Shown: one piece after another, positions 9,389-17,945 of the stretch
Layout: every line of letters begins with the position of its first letter
Numbering within the stretch: the stretch's first letter is position 1
From: Pollutimonas harenae
GTDB lineage: Bacteria; Pseudomonadota; Gammaproteobacteria; Burkholderiales; Burkholderiaceae_B
Assembly (NCBI RefSeq): GCF_004153685.1
Contig: NZ_SDQD01000003.1
Coordinates: forward strand, 398,384 to 462,383
Direction of reading: 5' to 3'
DNA length: 64,000 bases
Made by a program: the position numbers and the translations under genes
The notes under the pieces: model-generated
What the model saw: the letters and a program-made list of their open reading frames with translations, nothing else
The model's database searches: none
Told to the model about the DNA's origin: nothing

Positions 9389-9430
9389 ACATGGGTCCGG
9401 CAGGCTCAGGCAGCCCCGGCGGACCCATGT
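9389..9430. terminator. Strong hairpin between convergent gloA and FadE-like gene
   Basis: ACATGGGTCCG at 9389-9399 pairs perfectly with CGGACCCATGT at 9420-9430 (11 bp, 20-nt loop with some internal complementarity). It lies 10 bp after the gloA stop and 11 bp from the stop of the opposing gene. There is no T-tract on either side, so it may be a 3'-end protecting hairpin or a transcription barrier and not a classical intrinsic terminator. Confidence 0.55.
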
Positions 9431-9441
9431 AGAACAGCAGG

Positions 9442-11679
9442 CTAATTAGTCGTGCTGCGCATGGAGGACCGGATCAATTCCTCCGGAGCAAAATCATCCA
9501 CCTCGATGACTTGTGCCTGGGCCTGCTCGGCAGCCTCGAGTTTCCTGGCCTGTTCATCGGTAATCGCTCCTTTCTCGTGAGCAACACGCCAGTCTTTAAG
9601 CCCTGCATGCTTGATGCGATCGAGCAAGGGCTGGACTTCGACAACCAGTTCAAAAGCGCGCTCCAGTTGCTCGACGCTGGGACTGTCATGCCCCTCCCAG
9701 ACCTCACCCACGAGCCTCGACCGGGTATCAGAGGGCTCGAGCAAAATATTTGCGCAAGCAGCAATGACCTTGTCGGCAGGTGGTTCTGATCGGAAGCCTA
9801 TTGGCAGCAGCATGGCACGCAAGGTCCAGGATAGCGCGCTCGACGGAAAATTGAGCAGGATTTCGTCCATGCGCTTCTCGATTGTGGCGAAGCTTTGCAT
9901 GGCACATAGCCTGACCAATGGCAAGTCAGACTCGTGCTTGCCCTCGTCATGCCAGCGCTTCAGTACCGCAGACACCAGAAACAGCTCGGCAAGGATATCG
10001 CCCAGCCGGGCGGACAGCATCTCTTTACGCTTGAGCGAACCACCCAGCGTCAGCAGTGTTGCTTCTGCAATCAAGGCAAAAGCCGCCGCGTAGCGATTCA
10101 GTCGCCGATAGTATGGAGCGGCCGCAGCAGCAGCTTTGGGAACCCGGGTAAACGCCCCTCCCGTCCAGGCCGTGCCAATGGCTCGCAGCGCATTCTTGAT
10201 GCTATGAGCCAGATGCTTCCAGATCACGGCATCGAAAGCGTCTTCTCCGGCAGTCTGATCGCTATTGCCTACGGCAACAATCTCTTGCATTAGATAAGGA
10301 TGGGCACGTATTGCACCCTGCCCGAACACAATAAGGCTACGTGTAAGAATATTGGCGCCCTCGACCGTGATGGCCACAGGCACTGCCCGATACAAGCCAC
10401 CCAGATAGTTGGACGGCCCATCGATGACTGCCTTGCCTGCATGAATGTCCATGGCGTCATTCACCGAAGCACGCATGCGCTCGGTGGCATGCAGCTTCAT
10501 GATGGCTGATACCACCGAAGGCTTGTAGCCTTGATCAAGACCTGCGCACGTAAAACGCCGCGCGGCTTCTACCAGATAAGCATTGGCCGCCAGGTGGCCC
10601 AGCCTTTCTTGCACACCTTCGAATTTACCGACAGGTATGCCAAATTGTGTGCGCACCCGCGCATAGGCACCGGTAGTATGGGCTGTGAAAGTACATGCAG
10701 CTGCCGACAGCGACGGCAAGGAGATGCCACGTCCTGCGGCCAGCGCACTCATAAGCATCTGCCAGCCCTGCCCCGCTTGCCCGACACCACCGATCAAGGC
10801 GTCCAGCGGAACGAAGACATCGTGCCCTTCTGTAGGCCCGTTCTGGAAGGCCTGCATGGCAGGCAAGTGACGACGTCCGGTGACCACGCCAGGCGTATTC
10901 ACAGGCACCAGCGCAACGGAAATACCGGGCTCTTTTTCAGTGCCGAGCAAGCCGTCTGGATCGAAGAGCTTGAACGCCAGCCCCAGCACCGTGGCCACAG
11001 GACTCAGGGTAATGTAGCGCTTGCGCCAATTCAGCAAAATACCCAGCGTTTCGACCCCGTCAACCTCGCGCCGGCAGACCACACCTGTATCCGTCATGGA
11101 AGCGGCATCGGAGCCCGCCTCGGGGCTGGTCAGACCAAAGCAGGGAATTTCTTGACCTCGAGCCAGGCGCGGCAGCCAGTAGTCGCGCTGCTCCTGGGTA
11201 CCGAACTGCATCAGGAGTTCGCCGGGCCCGAGGGAGTTGGGCACCATCACCGTAACCGCTGCCGTCACCGAGCGTACCGATATCTGGCGTACGACCTCTG
11301 AGTGGGCATAAGCGGAAAACCCCAGCCCGCCATATTCTTTGGGAATAATCATGCCAAAGAAGCCCTGCTGCCGTATGAAACTCCAGACTGGCTCAGGCAA
11401 ATCGGCATCGTGCCAGGTAATTTGCCAATCATTCAGCATGTGGCATAACTGCGCCACCGGGCCGTCGATAAAGGCTTGCTCTTCTTCTGACAACGCAACG
11501 GGAGGGACCTCAAGCATGGCGTGCCAGTCTGGCCGGCCGGAGAACAGCTGGGCATCCCACCACACATCGCCTGCCTCTATGGCTTGCTGTTCCGTCAGGG
11601 ACAGGCTGGGCATGGCCTCGCGCGCCATGCGATATAAAGGCTCGGTCAGCCACTGACGACGCCAGGCTCTCCAGTTCAT
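9442..11679 (-). CDS. fadE: FadE-like acyl-CoA dehydrogenase (with C-terminal DUF1974 region)
   Basis: 745 residues from the ATG at 11679, which follows AAGGAAG; a GTG eight codons upstream is less likely. The central part is an acyl-CoA dehydrogenase: FFGMIIPKEYGGLGFSAYAH, CFGLTSPEAGSDAASMTDTG (FAD/substrate loop) and GVQERLGHLAANAYL. The long C-terminal extension (about residues 500-745) fits the DUF1974 region of E. coli FadE-type enzymes (814 residues). It should catalyse the first oxidation of fatty acyl-CoA, transferring electrons to ETF or a membrane carrier. It is monocistronic by position: convergent with gloA, divergent from the next gene. A palindrome sits between its likely -10 element and start. 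The symbol reflects family resemblance; chain-length preference is unknown. Confidence 0.88.
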   Translation of the reverse strand: MNWRAWRRQWLTEPLYRMAREAMPSLSLTEQQAIEAGDVWWDAQLFSGRPDWHAMLEVPPVALSEEEQAFIDGPVAQLCHMLNDWQITWHDADLPEPVWSFIRQQGFFGMIIPKEYGGLGFSAYAHSEVVRQISVRSVTAAVTVMVPNSLGPGELLMQFGTQEQRDYWLPRLARGQEIPCFGLTSPEAGSDAASMTDTGVVCRREVDGVETLGILLNWRKRYITLSPVATVLGLAFKLFDPDGLLGTEKEPGISVALVPVNTPGVVTGRRHLPAMQAFQNGPTEGHDVFVPLDALIGGVGQAGQGWQMLMSALAAGRGISLPSLSAAACTFTAHTTGAYARVRTQFGIPVGKFEGVQERLGHLAANAYLVEAARRFTCAGLDQGYKPSVVSAIMKLHATERMRASVNDAMDIHAGKAVIDGPSNYLGGLYRAVPVAITVEGANILTRSLIVFGQGAIRAHPYLMQEIVAVGNSDQTAGEDAFDAVIWKHLAHSIKNALRAIGTAWTGGAFTRVPKAAAAAAPYYRRLNRYAAAFALIAEATLLTLGGSLKRKEMLSARLGDILAELFLVSAVLKRWHDEGKHESDLPLVRLCAMQSFATIEKRMDEILLNFPSSALSWTLRAMLLPIGFRSEPPADKVIAACANILLEPSDTRSRLVGEVWEGHDSPSVEQLERAFELVVEVQPLLDRIKHAGLKDWRVAHEKGAITDEQARKLEAAEQAQAQVIEVDDFAPEELIRSSMRSTTN

Positions 11680-11689
11680 GATGCTTCCT

Positions 11690-11718
11690 TTGCAACAATA
11701 CACGTTGCAAACATTATC
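11690..11718 (-). promoter_or_regulatory. Candidate operator (21-bp palindrome) and -10 element upstream of the FadE-like gene
   Basis: TTGCAAC at 11690-11696 and GTTGCAA at 11704-11710 form a perfect inverted repeat with a 7-bp spacer. On the coding strand GATAAT (11718-11713) lies just upstream and could be a -10 hexamer, putting the transcription start inside the palindrome. No good -35 was found. Position and symmetry suggest a repressor site; the regulator is unknown and the repeat does not match the E. coli FadR consensus. Confidence 0.45.
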
Positions 11719-11867
11719 CCCTGAAAATCCCGGCCCCGTACAGATCCATACCTAAACCTGCCACCACAAGGGCAGAGTCTGCGACAATCTAGGGGGCTTC
11801 TACGCTGCACACCCTGCTTGCCTTAGAACGGACCCACCAGCACATTCAACCTCATTAGCGACACTTT

Positions 11868-13097
11868 ATGCTCAACACGCTCTGGCTTGCCTTTTTCATT
11901 GTGGCTGCGCTGTCCGGTTTGTACCAGTGGGTCGTCCTGCACGATACCGAGGTGTTCTCTCGCATCGTGCTCAGCCTGTTTGATATGGCCGAGCTATCCG
12001 TCGAGTTGATGATTCTGCTTTTTGGCACCCTGACGCTATGGCTGGGATTCCTGCGTATTGCTGAAGCCGCCGGCCTCGTCGACTTGCTGGGCCGTTTGCT
12101 CACCCCGCTATTCCGCCGACTGATGCCCGAAGTACCAGCCGGACATCCCGCCCTGGGCCTAATCACGCTGAATTTTGCCGCCAATGGTCTGGGGCTGGAC
12201 AACGCTGCAACGCCCATAGGCCTACGTGCCATGAAGGAACTCCAGACGCTCAACCCAAGCGCTGATACAGCCAGCAATGCACAGATTCTGTTCCTGGTCT
12301 TGAATGCATCATCACTCACCTTGCTGCCGGTCACTATCTTCATGTATCGCGCCCAGCAGGGTGCCGCCGACCCGACCATGGTTTTCCTGCCCATCCTGCT
12401 GGCCACATCGGCATCCTCGCTGGCGGGCTTGCTGTCGGTGGCCTTCATGCAGCGAATAAAACTGCATGATCCTGTTGTGCTGATGTGGCTGGGCAGCGCA
12501 GTACTGATCCTGGGCAGTTTCATGGCACTCCTGGCCACGCTCAGCAGCGCTGCCATCAGTGCGGTTTCGTCGCTCATGGGCAACCTGACACTATTCGGCA
12601 TCATCATGATTTTCCTGCTGGCCGGCGCCCGCAAGAAAGTCGCGGTCTACGAATGCTTTGTAGAAGGCGCCAAAGACGGTTTCGATGTCGCAAAAAACCT
12701 GCTGCCCTATTTGGTTGCCATGCTGTGTGCCATCGGCGTGCTGCGGGCCTCGGGCGCCCTGGATGTTGCCCTGGACGGTATCCGCTGGGTGGTACATGCG
12801 TTCGGACTGGATGCCCGCTTTGTCGATGCCCTGCCCACAGCTTTGGTCAAGCCTTTTTCAGGCAGCGCCGCGCGCGCCATGCTGATCGAAACCATGCAGC
12901 ACTTTGGGGTAGACAGCTTTCCTGCCTTATTGGCGGCTACCGTACAGGGCAGCACTGAAACGACTTTCTATGTCTTGGCGGTGTATTTTGGGGCGGTAGG
13001 CATTCAACGCGCGCGCCATGCCGTAGGTTGTGCCCTGGTCGCCGATCTGGCGGGGGTATTGGCGGCTATTGGGGTGTGTTATTGGTTTTATGGGTGA
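11868..13097 (+). CDS. Nucleoside-recognition (Gate) domain membrane protein, SpmA-SpmB-like fusion
   Basis: 409 residues with many hydrophobic helices and two copies of the nucleoside-recognition/Gate domain. The first half carries AGLVDLLGRLLTPLFRRLMP and NFAANGLGLDNAATPIGLRA, as in spore maturation protein A. The second half carries ECFVEGAKDGFDVAKNLLPY, FSGSAARAMLIE and VQGSTETTFYVLAVYFGAVG, as in spore maturation protein B. The two are separate genes in Bacillus; the joined form is common in non-sporulating Proteobacteria. The transported or sensed ligand is not known. It is divergent from the FadE-like gene and convergent with rsmA; the 117 bp to rsmA shows no clear terminator. Confidence 0.85.
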   Translation: MLNTLWLAFFIVAALSGLYQWVVLHDTEVFSRIVLSLFDMAELSVELMILLFGTLTLWLGFLRIAEAAGLVDLLGRLLTPLFRRLMPEVPAGHPALGLITLNFAANGLGLDNAATPIGLRAMKELQTLNPSADTASNAQILFLVLNASSLTLLPVTIFMYRAQQGAADPTMVFLPILLATSASSLAGLLSVAFMQRIKLHDPVVLMWLGSAVLILGSFMALLATLSSAAISAVSSLMGNLTLFGIIMIFLLAGARKKVAVYECFVEGAKDGFDVAKNLLPYLVAMLCAIGVLRASGALDVALDGIRWVVHAFGLDARFVDALPTALVKPFSGSAARAMLIETMQHFGVDSFPALLAATVQGSTETTFYVLAVYFGAVGIQRARHAVGCALVADLAGVLAAIGVCYWFYG

Positions 13098-13214
13098 CTG
13101 CAGTCTATTGAATTGGCCGTCCAAATCTTCGCTTACGAACAAGGTGGGCGTGACAGAGGCTGTTCAGACTAGCGCTTACACGGGGAAAACAGGCCACCTG
13201 GATCATCCCGAAGA

Positions 13215-14000
13215 TTAAGCCGCCAATACACCCTTATCCAGCAAATGATCCGTAAGCGCCATAAACTGCGCAACCGACAGCTCCTCGGCCCGGGCCGTTG
13301 AAGGGATGGAGAGCCCATCCCAATCAATGGACGGTGCCCAATCGGCCAAACCCCGGCGCAGCATTTTGCGCCGCTGCGCGAAAGCCCGCGCCACTACTTG
13401 CTCGAACGCCTTTTCGCTCTTGGGCTGCTGCCGCGTATCGGGCAAAGGCACCATGCGCACAACCGCCGACACCACCCTGGGAGGCGGATCAAACGCCTCG
13501 GGCGGCACATCAAACAGCTTGTGCATCCGATAGCGCGACTGCAGCATCACAGACAGCCGGCCATAATCGCCAGATGACGGTTGTGCCACCATGCGGTCTA
13601 TCACTTCGCGCTGCAACATAAAATGCTGATCCCGCACCTGCTCGGCGCAGGCCATCAGATGAAACAACAAGGGGCTGGAGATGTTGTACGGCAGATTGCC
13701 TACGATACGCAGCCCGCTGCCCAGACCAGAAAAATCAACCGTCAAGGCATCGCCTTCGATGACTGTCAGCCGTTCTGGTGCATGAGCATGACGTAGCCGC
13801 GCCGCCAGATCACGGTCGATCTCAACCACCGTCAGGTGGTCCAGCAGGGCTAAAAGCGGGCCCGTCAGCGCAGAAAGCCCTGGCCCGATTTCGACCACGG
13901 CATCGCTACGTCTGGGATCAATACCACGTACGATGGCATCCACGACGCCATCGTCAGTTAAAAAATGCTGGCCGAAGCGCTTGCGAGCCTGATGTGCCAT
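13215..14000 (-). CDS. rsmA: 16S rRNA (adenine1518-N6/adenine1519-N6)-dimethyltransferase
   Basis: 261 residues. The opening [20 protein letters not shown] is the KsgA/RsmA signature, followed by the SAM site [16 protein letters not shown] and the catalytic [18 protein letters not shown] (NLPY motif). The C-terminal helical domain includes [12 protein letters not shown]. It dimethylates two adjacent adenines in the 3' hairpin of 16S rRNA during small-subunit maturation. It starts 6 bp after the surA stop on the same strand, so lptD-surA-rsmA is probably one unit. In enterobacteria pdxA lies between surA and rsmA; it is absent here. Confidence 0.97.
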   Translation of the reverse strand: MAHQARKRFGQHFLTDDGVVDAIVRGIDPRRSDAVVEIGPGLSALTGPLLALLDHLTVVEIDRDLAARLRHAHAPERLTVIEGDALTVDFSGLGSGLRIVGNLPYNISSPLLFHLMACAEQVRDQHFMLQREVIDRMVAQPSSGDYGRLSVMLQSRYRMHKLFDVPPEAFDPPPRVVSAVVRMVPLPDTRQQPKSEKAFEQVVARAFAQRRKMLRRGLADWAPSIDWDGLSIPSTARAEELSVAQFMALTDHLLDKGVLAA

Positions 14001-14006
14001 AAGTGC

Positions 14007-15470
14007 TTAACGGCGCCCTCGATTCGAAGCAGGATCCAGACGATTGTCGATATACGCCTGGCCGCGCAACTGGCTGAGCCAGTCCTCGAAAGCAGGTTCG
14101 ACACGGCGCTGGAACAACAGCTGGCGCGCCTGCATGCGACGGAACTCATTTTCCATATTCTTGGTACGCCGCTCCAGAACCTGGATAAGATGCCAGCCAA
14201 ACTGGGATTGTACGGGCTGACTGATTTCATTGGGCTGCAGCGCATCCATGGCCCGCTGGAAGGCGGGAACAGTTTCACCTGGTGTCAGCCATCCTAAGTC
14301 GCCGCCTTGCGGTGCAGTGGCGTCATCGGAGTAGCGCTTGGCCAAGTCTGCGAAACTTTCGCCATTTTGCAGACGCTGACGCAATTGGGCCAGACGGGTT
14401 TGCGCTTGCTCACTGGACATGGCCGGCGTGGTTTTGATCAGTATATGGCGTGCATGGGTCTGGGTGACCATCATGGGCCCTTGTTGCATGGGCGCCGCCT
14501 GCGGTGCCGTGGTGGGTGGCGGCGGCGAGTTGCCTGCCTGAGGCTGGCCACGCGTCAGCACCTTGAGGATATGAAAGCCATTGCCACTTTGGATAATGTT
14601 GCTGATTTGACCTGCCTGCAGATTCTGGGTGGCACTGATAAACAGGTCCGGCCAACCCTCGACTGGCCGAACGCCCAGCTCGCCACCATTAAGCGCTTGT
14701 GGGCCGTCGGACGACGCTGCCGCTACGCCGCCAAAATCGGCTCCTTTTTGAAGCTGCTGCAGCAAACCCTCCGCTTTCTGGCGCAGTGCCTGCACTTGGG
14801 CGGAAGTCGCTCCTTCGGGCACCTCCACCAGAACTTGGGCCAGCCCAAGGATTTGAGGCCCTGCCGGCCTGGCGGCCTGCTGAGGCGCAGCGGGTGCAGG
14901 TGCTGCAACCGCCTGTCCCTGACTCTTCAGGAATGCATCCACCTCGGCATCGGAAATGATAATGGTGCTGTCGACGGTGCGTTGGCGCAGCTGATCCGTG
15001 CGTACCTGTTGACGTAAGTCAGCCAGATAGTCACTCCATTTGGCCCCGCCTTTTTCAATCTCTGCACGCAGTTGCTGAGGAGTGATGCGGTTACGCTGAG
15101 CGATGGTTTCCACGGCCTGGGCAACCTGGGCGTCAGTCACCTTGATGCCCAGTCTTTCGGCTTCCTGGCGTTCGAGCTCTTCCATGATCATGCGTTGCAA
15201 GACCTGTTTTTGCAGCACGGCATACTCGGGCACAGGTATGTTCTGGCGCCGCAGTTGTGCTTGTGCAGCAGCCGCTTCTTTATTGACCTGCTGCAGGGTA
15301 ATCACTTGTTTGTTGACGATTGCGGCAATGCCATCGACAAACTGCTGCGACGCTTGCTTGGGCGCAGCCGCAGCGGCCGGCTTGGCCGCCATGACCGCCA
15401 CGGGTGACAGTGCGCCCAAGGCGATCATCAACATGGCTGCAATCCAGCGCTTGGCATGCAGACTACGCAT
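14007..15470 (-). CDS. surA: Periplasmic peptidyl-prolyl isomerase/chaperone SurA
   Basis: 487 residues with a signal peptide (basic start, hydrophobic core, likely cleavage after AVMA at about residue 28). The N-terminal chaperone domain includes DGIAAIVNKQVITLQQV. Two parvulin (PpiC) domains follow: the first around ILGLAQVLVEVPEG to FHILKVL, the second from ARHILIKTTPAMS to FGWHLIQVLERR. Between and around them are Gln/Ala/Pro-rich linkers longer than in E. coli SurA (428 residues). It escorts outer-membrane proteins, LptD among them. Its ATG overlaps the lptD stop by one base (TAATG), consistent with coupled synthesis of chaperone and client. Confidence 0.96.
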   Translation of the reverse strand: MRSLHAKRWIAAMLMIALGALSPVAVMAAKPAAAAAPKQASQQFVDGIAAIVNKQVITLQQVNKEAAAAQAQLRRQNIPVPEYAVLQKQVLQRMIMEELERQEAERLGIKVTDAQVAQAVETIAQRNRITPQQLRAEIEKGGAKWSDYLADLRQQVRTDQLRQRTVDSTIIISDAEVDAFLKSQGQAVAAPAPAAPQQAARPAGPQILGLAQVLVEVPEGATSAQVQALRQKAEGLLQQLQKGADFGGVAAASSDGPQALNGGELGVRPVEGWPDLFISATQNLQAGQISNIIQSGNGFHILKVLTRGQPQAGNSPPPPTTAPQAAPMQQGPMMVTQTHARHILIKTTPAMSSEQAQTRLAQLRQRLQNGESFADLAKRYSDDATAPQGGDLGWLTPGETVPAFQRAMDALQPNEISQPVQSQFGWHLIQVLERRTKNMENEFRRMQARQLLFQRRVEPAFEDWLSQLRGQAYIDNRLDPASNRGRR

Positions 15471-17851
15471 TATTCATACCTCTCGAAGGTGGTTGTATCT
15501 GGTATTGGAGGCGTAACCGATTCATATCCAATAATACGGTCGCGCAATAAATTCATGGGATCGGTGCCCAGGGAGCCCAGGCCGGAAAGTTCCAGCTGGA
15601 AAAACACTGCACTGTTCGCATCATCTTTTGACACCGCATAACGCTGCAATACCACTCGCGCCGTCCAGCAGCAATCACCTTTGTATTCAAGGCCGAGTAT
15701 CGACTGCGTGCCGCGTTTTTCCTGCAAAGAATAATCGTAGCGGCCCATTGCGTAAAGTTTATTCGTCAAGGGCCATTGTCCGGATACGCTGATTTGGTCC
15801 CGCGTCTTGTCTTCGTAGGTCGGACTATTTATGTACTGTGGCAACAGCATATTCTGGTCGCGTTCATAACGATACGAGGCCGACAAAGTCGCCAGACGCT
15901 TGGGCGTCCAGCGAAAACCCGCCGACATCCGGTTACGATCTTTTGACTCTGGGTTGAACTGTGCATCAAAACGCACATTAAGCGTGTCAGTCAAAGCAGC
16001 ATTGATTCCAATCAGATAGTCGGACTTGGTATCGGTGCGCAGGCCCCGCCCGCCCGGCAAAGCCACTTTCTGGTCATCGAAATACAGACGCTGGGCCGCC
16101 GCCAGCGACAGACGCTCGAATCCGGTGTCTTCATCGAGCCAACGGGTAGTCAGGCCCAGAGTAATCTGGTTGGCATTGGCAATGCGGTCCCATCCGCCCG
16201 TAAACAGGTTTTCGTTGAATGCTTGTGAGAAATTGAAGGTGGCGATGCTGGTATCGTAAACTGGAATCTGGGATTGATCCCGGTAAGGCACATACAGATA
16301 GTACACACGCGGCTCCAGTGTCTGGATGGAGTCGTTACCAAACAGTGTGGTGCTGCGCTCGAAAGTCATACCCGCATCGAGCGACAATATCGGCACGGTA
16401 CGCGACTGTGTCTTGGGAAACCCTGCATAGCGCGGAAGCTCATCGGGATACCAGTCTGTGTTGTACTGGCTCATGTGCATGCCGGCCTTGGGCGTTATAT
16501 ACCAGCCTGCACGTACGATGGGAAACGCAATCGTTGAATACGAAGAAAAACGCGTGCCGTCAGGGGCAATGCGATTATCGCGGTAATAATCGAACTTGCT
16601 GAGCGAACCCGAATAAAAAGGCATGCGGAAACGGGTGGCGTAGTTGTCGGACTTAACATCAAAGCCCCCCCAGTTGTATCTTGCGGCCCCTACGTAAAGT
16701 TCAGGCAGCTTGTCGTACTGAGGTCGCGCATAGCCCGTCGTCTCGTCCTGCAATGTTTGATATTTGTATGCCCTGAGCGACGACCTGAAATATTTGTATC
16801 CCGACCAGCTCACCCCAGCGTTGCTCGCCAGAAAATTATTGGTGGACTCATTCAGGCCAAAAGTAGAAAAGTCGCGAAAATAATTATCGTCGGAAACTCG
16901 ACGGATATCGTATGAGGCCCTGAACCCGCCCCCCAGATCATGCATATGCCGCGTCATGAACAGCCAGCGCTGCTCGTCGGTATCTTTGTCATTGGGCATA
17001 TAAGTGCCCTCTACTATCCCACTATAGCGGCGACCCAGATAACGGAACTCGCCACCCAGCTGCAGGCCGCGCTTGCTCAAGTACCGTGGCGTCAGGGTTG
17101 CATCGTAGTTGGGCGCGATATTGAAGTAATACGGCGCAGAGAGCTCAATACCGCTGTTGCTCGACATACCATAGGTGGGAATCAGGAAGCCCGACTTGCG
17201 CTCTTTTTTGAGCGGAAAGCTCAGCCAGGGCGAATACAGAATGGGTACATTCTTGAAATACAGAACACCATGGCGTGCAATGCCCTCGTTCTCGTCAAAG
17301 TTCATGTCGACCCGGGGCGACTTGATGAACCAGGCAGGCTCTGGACACGGGCAACCCGAGTACTTCACATCAGACAGCCGCATAGTGCTTTTGCTGAATA
17401 TCTTCGCTTTGCTGGCCGTGCCTGATCCGCCGGAGGCGCCCAGCCAGAAATTCGGGTCATTGACCTCGCCGGTTTCTTCGTTGATGTTGTAATTAAGTTC
17501 CGGGCCGGTCACGATACTGGCATCACGCATGATCAGGCCATTGCCGCGTACCTGGACTTGTCCGGTCGATCGCTGATAATCGATATAGTCGCCCTTGACC
17601 ACGGAATCGATACGCCGGACTTCTGCCGACCCAGTCAGGATAATCTTGCCGTCCTCGTCGGTTTCCATTTTGTCGGCGATCAAAAATGAAGACATATCAT
17701 CGTCGGCAACATTGCGATGGACGCGAAGGCTGGGTGCAACCTTCAGCTGGCCCACGGCAATACGGCCGCCCGCGTCGGGCTCAGACGTCTGAGCCTGCGA
17801 CGTCGCGACGCCACTGAAAGCGATAATGAATGCCCACCAAACCAAACGCAC
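15470..17851 (-). CDS. lptD: LPS-assembly outer-membrane protein LptD
   Basis: 793 residues from a GTG at 17851, which follows CAGGAG by 11 nt and gives a clean signal peptide cleaved after ATSQA (about residue 20). A TTG at 17899 extends the frame but would place a perfect palindrome inside the coding region. The N-terminal OstA/LptA-like domain includes DGKIILTGSAEVRR. The C-terminal part is a large beta barrel with many alternating aromatic strands. Two cysteine pairs, SGCPCPEP and GDCCWTARV, match the disulfide-forming pairs of LptD. With LptE it inserts LPS into the outer leaflet. It is the first gene of lptD-surA-rsmA and divergent from amgK. Confidence 0.96.
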   Translation of the reverse strand: MRLVWWAFIIAFSGVATSQAQTSEPDAGGRIAVGQLKVAPSLRVHRNVADDDMSSFLIADKMETDEDGKIILTGSAEVRRIDSVVKGDYIDYQRSTGQVQVRGNGLIMRDASIVTGPELNYNINEETGEVNDPNFWLGASGGSGTASKAKIFSKSTMRLSDVKYSGCPCPEPAWFIKSPRVDMNFDENEGIARHGVLYFKNVPILYSPWLSFPLKKERKSGFLIPTYGMSSNSGIELSAPYYFNIAPNYDATLTPRYLSKRGLQLGGEFRYLGRRYSGIVEGTYMPNDKDTDEQRWLFMTRHMHDLGGGFRASYDIRRVSDDNYFRDFSTFGLNESTNNFLASNAGVSWSGYKYFRSSLRAYKYQTLQDETTGYARPQYDKLPELYVGAARYNWGGFDVKSDNYATRFRMPFYSGSLSKFDYYRDNRIAPDGTRFSSYSTIAFPIVRAGWYITPKAGMHMSQYNTDWYPDELPRYAGFPKTQSRTVPILSLDAGMTFERSTTLFGNDSIQTLEPRVYYLYVPYRDQSQIPVYDTSIATFNFSQAFNENLFTGGWDRIANANQITLGLTTRWLDEDTGFERLSLAAAQRLYFDDQKVALPGGRGLRTDTKSDYLIGINAALTDTLNVRFDAQFNPESKDRNRMSAGFRWTPKRLATLSASYRYERDQNMLLPQYINSPTYEDKTRDQISVSGQWPLTNKLYAMGRYDYSLQEKRGTQSILGLEYKGDCCWTARVVLQRYAVSKDDANSAVFFQLELSGLGSLGTDPMNLLRDRIIGYESVTPPIPDTTTFERYE

Positions 17852-17882
17852 GAGGGTAGTGACTCCTGAAAACAGACTATAT

Positions 17883-17928
17883 TTTGGCACAGCTGCCAAA
17901 CCGCAACGATTGGCGAGCCGGTATTATA
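17883..17928. promoter_or_regulatory. lptD/amgK divergent region: palindrome and TATAAT hexamer
   Basis: On the minus strand a perfect TATAAT lies at 17928-17923, suitable as a -10 for lptD although no matching -35 was found. Downstream of it, TTTGGCA (17883-17889) and TGCCAAA (17894-17900) form a perfect 7-bp inverted repeat around CAGC. In RNA it would be a leader hairpin about 15 nt before the CAGGAG ribosome-binding site of lptD; in DNA it could be an operator. No strong plus-strand promoter for amgK is evident. Confidence 0.4.
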
Positions 17929-17945
17929 GAGAAGCAAGCGCATGC

